The notes under the pieces: model-generated | What the model was told of the DNA's origin: nothing | Databases searched by the model: none | The model's input: the letters and a program-made list of their open reading frames with translations, nothing else | In this document: positions 32,705 to 37,952 of the stretch, piece by piece | Layout: each line of letters begins with the position of its first letter | Position numbering within the stretch: the stretch's first letter is position 1 | Source of the DNA: Streptomyces rugosispiralis | GTDB taxonomy: Bacteria; Actinomycetota; Actinomycetes; Streptomycetales; Streptomycetaceae | Length of the DNA stretch: 37,952 bases | Reading direction: 5' to 3' | Assembly: GCF_024505145.1 (NCBI RefSeq) | Contig: NZ_JANIAA010000063.1 | Location: 1 to 37,952 of the forward strand | Translations under genes and position numbers: made by a program

Positions 32705-32727
32705 CCGCCCACCGCACTGGAGCATCA

Positions 32728-34326
32728 ATGGACACGCAAATTCCCCCTAGCCGTGCCACGGACATCGAAGCGATCGCGGAGGCCCGCAGGAAACACGATG
32801 AAGTGATCGCCGACCTCCTCGAGACCTCCATCTCCCGGGAAGACGCATTGTTCGTCGAGGTTGCCCACATGGGCGGGACGCCCTCCTACATCGCTTCTGT
32901 CTCCCTCGAGTGGATCCGCCGCCAGGTCAACCTGACCGACACCATGCCGCTGCTTAAGAGGAGCATCGACAAGGAGACGGGCAAGTTGCGGATCGACGAG
33001 GAAAGCATTGAGATCATCTCTCAACGATCGATCGACTGGTCCCGGGAAGCAGTGCTCGCCAAGTATCTCATCGAGCGCGACACACACAAGTTCCCGCCTA
33101 TTCTGGCCGTGCTCAGTCAGCCTTGGGTTGACGATCCGGATAGCGAGATGTGGGACGAAGAGGGATGCGCCAAGGAGGCATCCATCGCCTTCCGGCGTCT
33201 CGACGTTCGCGGGCGCCTGGGACTGATCGACTTGAGTGCCAAATCGCGACTGTATGCGCTCGACGGGCAGCACCGCGTGATCGGCATCAAGGCCGCTCTC
33301 GAGCTGATCAGCACTGGCCGTCTAGACGTCAGGGACAAAGATCGAAAGGTCAAGCGCGACGAGATGCTGAGCCTGGACGATCTCGTCGCTGAAAATGGTC
33401 TCGACGAGGCGCAGCTACAGCAGCTTGGTGACGAACGGATGGGCATTGAGATCATTCCGGCGGTCCTCAAGGGGGAGTCGCGGGCGGATGCCCAACTGAG
33501 AGTCCGTACCACGTTCACCCACGTCAATAAGCAGGCGTCTCCCCTGACTCCGGGTGAGATTGCTCAGCTGGACGAGGATGACGGCTTTGCTATCGTCGCG
33601 CGACGCGTGGCGGTGGGCCATCCTTTCCTCACGCGTGTCAAGAGCGCCGTTAACTTCAAGAACAGCACCATCTCGTCACGCTCTGTCCCTATCACCACGC
33701 TGCAGACCCTGACATGGATGGCGAGGACTTATCTACTTGCACACAACGACTATGCCGGTTGGGCAACTAAGGGCAAGGAACTGGCACGTCGTCCCGAGAA
33801 GGCCGGTCTTGCCCGTGGCGTAGCTGACTACACCGCTTTGTGGGATCACATCGCGGAACTACCGACATTCCGTGCAATCGCTGCTGGCGAGCCAGTAGCT
33901 CGCCACAGGCGCTTCGCTCACGAGGACAAAACCGGCGTTGGATACGGGCACCTGCTGTTGCGGCCAGTAGGCCAGCAAGCGTTGGCCCAGGCGGTCGGAC
34001 TACTCCATGCCGAGGGTATGTCGCTGGATCATATCTTCGCCAAGCTGACTACTCTTGATCGCCGAGGTGCACTTAGGCTGGATGCTGTCGAGAATCCCTG
34101 GTGGGGAGTCCTCTACGACATCAATGGTAAACGAATCAGCATCAAGGGGCGCGAAACCGCTATCAAGATTCTCCGTCACATGGTTGGTGGGCTCCCCACC
34201 GAAAAGGACCGTAAGGTGCTGCGCGAGGCGATTGTCGAAGCCCGATCCATCGGCGATGGCGAATGCCGTGACTACACCAATAATATCGTCCCCAAAAGCA
34301 AGATCGGCCTGCCTGAACAGTTGTAG
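32728..34326 (+). CDS. DndB-like DGQHR-domain protein
   Basis: 532 aa. LYALDGQHRVIGIKAAL (D179-R183) is the hallmark of the DGQHR/DndB family, a ParB-like fold, followed by NKQASPLTPGEIAQLDEDDGFA and a C-terminal helical half. DndB in phosphorothioate systems is a DNA-binding ATPase/repressor; DpdB is its relative in 7-deazaguanine systems. Here no dndCDE, dndFGH or dpd genes adjoin it; instead a GIY-YIG nuclease lies upstream. ATG 32728 is preceded by GGAGCATCA. Codon use is less GC-biased than in the chromosome, in keeping with transfer. Confidence 0.85.
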   Translation: MDTQIPPSRATDIEAIAEARRKHDEVIADLLETSISREDALFVEVAHMGGTPSYIASVSLEWIRRQVNLTDTMPLLKRSIDKETGKLRIDEESIEIISQRSIDWSREAVLAKYLIERDTHKFPPILAVLSQPWVDDPDSEMWDEEGCAKEASIAFRRLDVRGRLGLIDLSAKSRLYALDGQHRVIGIKAALELISTGRLDVRDKDRKVKRDEMLSLDDLVAENGLDEAQLQQLGDERMGIEIIPAVLKGESRADAQLRVRTTFTHVNKQASPLTPGEIAQLDEDDGFAIVARRVAVGHPFLTRVKSAVNFKNSTISSRSVPITTLQTLTWMARTYLLAHNDYAGWATKGKELARRPEKAGLARGVADYTALWDHIAELPTFRAIAAGEPVARHRRFAHEDKTGVGYGHLLLRPVGQQALAQAVGLLHAEGMSLDHIFAKLTTLDRRGALRLDAVENPWWGVLYDINGKRISIKGRETAIKILRHMVGGLPTEKDRKVLREAIVEARSIGDGECRDYTNNIVPKSKIGLPEQL

Positions 34327-34542
34327 CACAGGCGTTGTCCACAGCCCTGGGCTATGCCCTCTGCGGTAGTGGCCCAGGGCTCAACAGTGCCTCCTCGGAC
34401 AACTGCCGGGCGAGCATATGCTGCGCGAAGCGTACGAACGGGGACCAGATTGTGTGCCGTAGGCAGACGACAGCCTAATCGCTGCACTTCCGCGGCGAAA
34501 TTTTCCGGTGAGATCCAGGCTTCAGGATTCTGTTGCGCGTGG

Positions 34543-35976
34543 TCAGGCGGGCAAAAGGTCTAGCTTCCCCATCCACCGCAGAAGAAGCTCACTTTGGGTA
34601 ACGCTCAGGTCTAGATCGGGCTGCTCGTCCAGCAATTGCTTTACCTCAGCTACGGAGGCCCCTTCAGCAAGCATCTGACGGGCCTCCTGAGCTCCCAGGA
34701 TCCGATCCATGAATAGCCTCCGCAGCAATTGGGCGTCGCGGCTCTCTACGAACTTGCGACCGTGGGAGGTGAGCAGGATTTGCTCTCCCCGCACGACAGA
34801 CAGGCCGAGGGATACCAGGTTCATTAGTCTCTTGCGCGCCTCGGGCTCGAGAGTGACACTCGTGAAGAACTCCATGAACTTTTTAAGGCAGGTTTTCAGG
34901 TGGGGGTTCTCCTCGACCAGCTGGGCCATGAGCCATAGCGTCTCGACGTAGTCATTGCTGCGACCCCCGGGGACCTTGGCTAGCCGGAAGCGCGAGCGGG
35001 TTGCGGCGTGGCGCAACGCGTCGGCGTCGGCTTCGACTGCCTCCAGGTGTCGCAGGGCGTCGACCGAGTTCCGGTCGACTTGCTTTTCGAGCTGGAAGAC
35101 ATTGCTAACCTGCTGCATCAGAGTGCTAGGCTCGACCATGAAGAGTCGTAGCCCAGTGAGATCACGCAGCTCATTCACCAACTCGATACGCGGAAGCCGA
35201 ACGGCTTTGGTCGAAGCCTTCCGCCACCAGTCTTCCTTCAAGTCCCGAGTGACGAAGAGGATATCCTTCTCGTGACTCTGGGCAGCATCCATGATCTGAC
35301 GCCAGACCAGATAGTCGCCGGCTGCCTCCTCGTCCTCCTTCTTTCCGCTCTCAAAGTCCTTGTAGCCCGGTGGTATTTGCTGGTCAGCTCTTTCCTTAGC
35401 TCGCTGCACTTCCTGAGCGTGCCGCTGTGGAGAGTAGGGGACTCCCACGCGTTGGTCGAGGAGTTGCTCTAAGGCGTTGATCACGGGATCGGTGTGGGTG
35501 TTGCGGATCCCCGGAACCCTATCCTTAGCTGCCTGTCGCTCCAGCCTCTCTTCGATGTCCTGGTATAGCTTCTCGGCACCATCAAGCTTCTCGTACATCG
35601 GTGAGACGATGTCGGTGTTATCGCCTATGTGGACGTTTCTAGCCCACTCATCCAGAGCACTGCGTGACCGATTAATGGAGCTTTTCAAGATTTCTGCCGC
35701 GGTGGAAGCCTTCTTGTCGTGGTAAGTGATGAGCTCTTCGCTCTGTCGGTTGCGCCAGAACTCGACCAGCACTTGGTGGGGTGCCCACAGGCGTTCGGCG
35801 ATCGTCTTGAGGACGGTCAGCATGTCCTCGCGGACGCGCCCATTCATGCGGTACAGATCGAGCAGCACGTTGGTGTCTAGGACAACGAGGCCATGCCGTA
35901 GAACACGCTGGTAGTCGCGATCGGCAGGTGTGCGGTAGGCCTCGAATCCGTCAAACATGCCCTGTGGCGCGGTCAT
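34543..35976 (-). CDS. PIN-like domain protein (PIN_8 type)
   Basis: 477 aa. HGLVVLDTNVLLDLYRM (D34, N36) opens a PIN-like RNase domain, and the later KEDEEAAGDYLVWRQIMDAA and DILFVTRDLKEDWW supply the further acidic residues, matching the PIN_8 group found in defence islands. Residues about 340-477 are helical and end in a winged-helix-like stretch (VSLGLSVVRGEQILLTSHGRKFVESRDAQLLRR). ATG 35976 has GGAGGG 7 nt upstream. It converges with the DGQHR gene over a 216-bp gap. It probably cuts RNA (or ssDNA) on activation. Confidence 0.85.
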   Translation of the reverse strand: MTAPQGMFDGFEAYRTPADRDYQRVLRHGLVVLDTNVLLDLYRMNGRVREDMLTVLKTIAERLWAPHQVLVEFWRNRQSEELITYHDKKASTAAEILKSSINRSRSALDEWARNVHIGDNTDIVSPMYEKLDGAEKLYQDIEERLERQAAKDRVPGIRNTHTDPVINALEQLLDQRVGVPYSPQRHAQEVQRAKERADQQIPPGYKDFESGKKEDEEAAGDYLVWRQIMDAAQSHEKDILFVTRDLKEDWWRKASTKAVRLPRIELVNELRDLTGLRLFMVEPSTLMQQVSNVFQLEKQVDRNSVDALRHLEAVEADADALRHAATRSRFRLAKVPGGRSNDYVETLWLMAQLVEENPHLKTCLKKFMEFFTSVTLEPEARKRLMNLVSLGLSVVRGEQILLTSHGRKFVESRDAQLLRRLFMDRILGAQEARQMLAEGASVAEVKQLLDEQPDLDLSVTQSELLLRWMGKLDLLPA

Positions 35977-36741
35977 ACTGCTTCCCTCCCCGGAAAGTTT
36001 CTGCCCATGGTCCCAGAGATGCAGAGTGTGAGACCAGGCGTTTTCCGTGCCGCACGTGCGATCTAGCCTCGGCGGCAGGCAACTCATGGGTGCTTCCGCG
36101 GGACTGGTCCCAGGTGCCAGCCACAGCCTCACGAACCCGAATAGCCCTGCCAGCGGTTCGGACCTCCCGTGGGGGCGTCGGAGCGTAGGGCGCGGACCCC
36201 TCGGAGACAGGCCTTCCTGTTGAGCTACCGGTCCGTCCCTGGTCCGGCGAAGGAGGGCGCGGCACCTCGTGGGCGCCCAGGCGTGTGCACGCTGATCAGC
36301 TACGGGCAGGAGGTTTTACGCAGGGACCTTTCCTCCAAAAGTAGCTTGGGCGGGGCTCTGCCTTGGGCTCGTGTGGTCCGCATCTGCGCTGATGGTCCGT
36401 AGGCATCCACGCTCGTCCGTCGGCGGACGGCGGGTTTTCATGCAGTTAGACACTCAGCCATGAATCGGCGGGGACATGAGGCTGGATGCCCTCGCCCGAT
36501 CGGCACAAGGATGCGGGAATCTGTGGTGCGAAGGTTGGCCTGACCAGGTCTTTGCTGGGAAGAGCCCAGGTTTGCCAGTGCTCCCCGGCCTGGGCGATGC
36601 AGCGCTGCGGGAACCCATCTATCCAACTAGGGTTCGTCGCCTTTACCTGCCAGAATCGACCTACGCCGCCGAGCGGGGAATCCAAACTCGCCCTGTCCGT
36701 AGTGAGGTGGCCGGACAAGCCAGATTGGGGAAGAGGTAGTG
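35977..36741. other. Non-coding stretch with a terminator-like hairpin
   Basis: No frame here has a ribosome-binding site plus codon bias. CGTCCG-TCGG-CGGACG (36414-36429) followed by GCGGGTTTT looks like a rho-independent terminator on the plus strand. The part near 36200-36240 has short tRNA-like words but no foldable tRNA. The promoter of the PIN-like gene should be at the left end. Confidence 0.45.
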
Positions 36742-36978
36742 ATGGCATCTCAAGGTGATGTTTCTGAGTGTGTCGGGCAGAAGAGTTCGATCTCGATTCC
36801 TGAAGCGATCCTTGTAGTGATCGTGATTCTGCTGTTGGTGGGATACGCCCGGTGGGATCTCTCGATCGAAGGCGTGTTGATCATTGTCAGCGGCATCTGC
36901 GAGATTTCGAAACGCGCGGTGAACAGGTGGCGCCTTTGTGGTCTTCTGTCGCTAGCTGCGAGCCCAGGTGGTATCTAG
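36742..36978 (+). CDS. Small single-pass membrane protein, 78 aa
   Basis: MASQGDVSECVGQKSSISIPEAILVVIVILLLVGYARWDLSIEG has one membrane helix at about 20-36, perhaps a second at about 44-55. GAGG lies 5 nt before ATG 36742. The stop codon (36976-36978) is 2 bp before the GTG of the HTH regulator, so the pair is an operon. No family is recognised. The link with a DNA-binding protein suggests an element-specific sensing or toxin-type module (inference). Confidence 0.6.
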   Translation: MASQGDVSECVGQKSSISIPEAILVVIVILLLVGYARWDLSIEGVLIIVSGICEISKRAVNRWRLCGLLSLAASPGGI

Positions 36979-36980
36979 CT

Positions 36981-37787
36981 GTGGGGCGGCGAGAGAAACC
37001 CATAGAGGCGCGTAGTAAGCAGCTGTACAGCCTTGCTAGTCGTCTCCGCATTTGGCGTGAGAAGGCAGGATACACGTACGAGCAGTTATCGCGTCACACA
37101 AGCTGCAGCGACGACACTTTGAGGCGTGCTGCCTCAGGAAAGACATTGCCTCGATGGGACGTCGTCCGGGAGTTTGCAGTTGCTTGTGGTGCAGATGCCT
37201 CGGAGGCCGAGAGGCTATGGGTCAAGGCGAGGGGGAGCGTATTCGGGCCTTCGGTTGGAAGTATGGCCAGCAAGGCCGTGCACATCGACTATGTGCAGAA
37301 TTATGTGCAGCTTCACGCGGCGCTAGTAGGCATCTACAAGAAAGGCGGATGTCGATCTTACAGAGATCTGGATGATCGACTCGGCGGTCACGGTCGGCTT
37401 CCGCTTGCAACTGTGGGGCGGGTTCTCAACCTGAAGGGACGACCGCAACGGAACTTCGTGATCTCGTTTGCTGAGGCTTGCGGGGTGCGGGCATCTGAGC
37501 TGCAGTCCTGGGGGTTCGCGTGGGATCGAGCTGAAGCTGACCGTATCGAGACTGAGAAGCGCAAGAAAGATCGAAGATTGCGTGAATCGTCAGTAATGCT
37601 CTGTGGGAGATATCGTCCGGATGAATCTCCTGTCGAGCGGTACCGCATCGTTAGCTGTGCCGGCTGTTCCAAGGCGATTGTCCGTTGGGAGGGCAGTCTT
37701 GACGGACAATTTTGGTGCGATTACTGCGAAGGGGACCGGACCTCTAAGTCGGTTTGGGCCCCGAGGCCACGATCGAGTGAGACCTAG
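36981..37787 (+). CDS. Double helix-turn-helix regulator with C-terminal zinc ribbon
   Basis: 268 aa. Residues about 15-75 are an XRE-like HTH (LRIWREKAGYTYEQLSRHTSCSDDTLRRAASGKTLPRWDVVREF...CGAD). Residues about 125-190 repeat the same layout (YRDLDDRLGGHGRLPLATVGRVLNLKGRPQRNFVISFAEACGV). The end carries CAGC...WCDYC, two CxxC pairs typical of a zinc ribbon. GTG 36981 is chosen because it follows the upstream stop by 2 bp and matches the usual N-terminus (GRREKP). Streptomyces regulators of this kind are common on mobile elements. Codon use is island-like. Confidence 0.8.
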   Translation: MGRREKPIEARSKQLYSLASRLRIWREKAGYTYEQLSRHTSCSDDTLRRAASGKTLPRWDVVREFAVACGADASEAERLWVKARGSVFGPSVGSMASKAVHIDYVQNYVQLHAALVGIYKKGGCRSYRDLDDRLGGHGRLPLATVGRVLNLKGRPQRNFVISFAEACGVRASELQSWGFAWDRAEADRIETEKRKKDRRLRESSVMLCGRYRPDESPVERYRIVSCAGCSKAIVRWEGSLDGQFWCDYCEGDRTSKSVWAPRPRSSET

Positions 37788-37830
37788 GGGAAGGCTCTCA
37801 GGTCGGTGGAGCGGCTTTGGGCTGGAGCTG

Positions 37831-37942
37831 CTTTTGGGGCGAGAGATCATGGCCCCGTAAGCTTGCGGCGCGTCGGGCAGGTAGTGGACCTGCCCGGTAA
37901 AGCACGACGTTGGGGCCATGATCTTAGAGGCTCGCCCCAAAG
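37831..37942. repeat. Long interrupted inverted repeat with inner hairpin
   Basis: GGGGCGAG-AGATCATGGCCCC (37836-37856) is matched by the reverse complement in 37912-37938, except for a 6-nt insertion between the two blocks. Between the arms, CGGGCAGGT (37874-37882) and ACCTGCCCG (37888-37896) form a perfect 9-bp hairpin. The whole could fold as one large structure of about 110 nt. Confidence 0.8.
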
Positions 37943-37952
37943 TGGCTGCCTA

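Larger units (their letters stand above)
30937..37952. mobile_element. Left part of an integrated element (genomic island), open at the right edge
   Basis: It begins at the truncated tRNA-Ser(GGA). GC content and third-position bias fall sharply to the right, adenine/thymine-rich promoter stretches appear, and the genes are accessory types (GIY-YIG nuclease, DGQHR protein, PIN-like protein, HTH regulator). No integrase, replication or transfer gene is in view, so the integrase and the restored tRNA should lie beyond 37952. Confidence 0.75.

Noticed and set aside
36180..36245. tRNA-like words (GAGCTACCGGTCC, GACCCCTCGGAG)
   Set aside because: D-stem and anticodon arms cannot be paired into a cloverleaf; at most a decayed remnant.
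36476..36758. Two overlapping plus-strand frames of about 90 codons
   Set aside because: Neither has a ribosome-binding site, codon preference or family motif; they end across the real start of the small membrane protein gene.

Overview
The window is a high-GC actinobacterial chromosome segment, almost certainly from Streptomyces. The evidence is very high third-position GC, frequent GTG starts, a two-domain geosmin synthase, a SpoIIE/PP2C phosphatase, and a left-hand gene order (tRNA-Ser, tadA, tadA-associated gene, upp, LytR_C protein, VapB-annotated small protein) that I recall from other Streptomyces chromosomes.

Positions 1-30.9 kb look like ordinary chromosome. 0-3.8 kb carries tRNA-Ser(CGA), tRNA adenosine deaminase and its partner, a 55-aa ORF, uracil phosphoribosyltransferase and a LytR_C membrane protein. 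3.9-5.8 kb has a well-formed TPP riboswitch, then a 15-bp repeat array, then an NAD(P)-binding/DUF2867 oxidoreductase, which is an unexpected partner for thiamine sensing. 5.9-9.3 kb carries a P450 with a repetitive tail, a BlaI-M56 peptidase pair and a TerB protein. 9.6-13.3 kb has a membrane acyltransferase and geosmin synthase. 13.8-18.4 kb has an amidase, a D-amino-acid-dehydrogenase-like flavoprotein, an SRPBCC protein and an IclR regulator. 18.5-24.8 kb has a SpoIIE phosphatase, NADP glutamate dehydrogenase and a FtsX-type ABC exporter. 25-28.1 kb has a small secreted protein, a NarL-type two-component system, a divergent 55-aa membrane protein and an unknown protein. 28.2-30.8 kb has an HTH regulator divergent from an alpha/beta hydrolase, and a frameshifted CPBP protease.

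At 30.94-30.99 kb lies only the 3' part of a tRNA-Ser(GGA), followed by its terminator. The sequence to its right has clearly lower GC and unrelated codon use. I read this as the displaced-end attachment site of an integrated element that runs off the right edge. The visible part carries a 109-aa unknown protein, a GIY-YIG nuclease with all catalytic residues directly upstream of a DndB-like DGQHR protein, a convergent PIN-like protein, a small membrane protein coupled to a double-HTH/zinc-ribbon regulator, and a long dyad near the window end. The GIY-YIG, DGQHR and PIN group without dnd or dpd modification genes is the best candidate for an undescribed defence or mobile-element-control system.

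A window-wide feature is tandem-repeat expansion at gene ends and in intergenic gaps, with unit lengths of 12, 14, 15, 18, 26 and 42 bp. Several arrays extend into C-termini. Gene functions are assigned from recognised motifs only; no database search was run.
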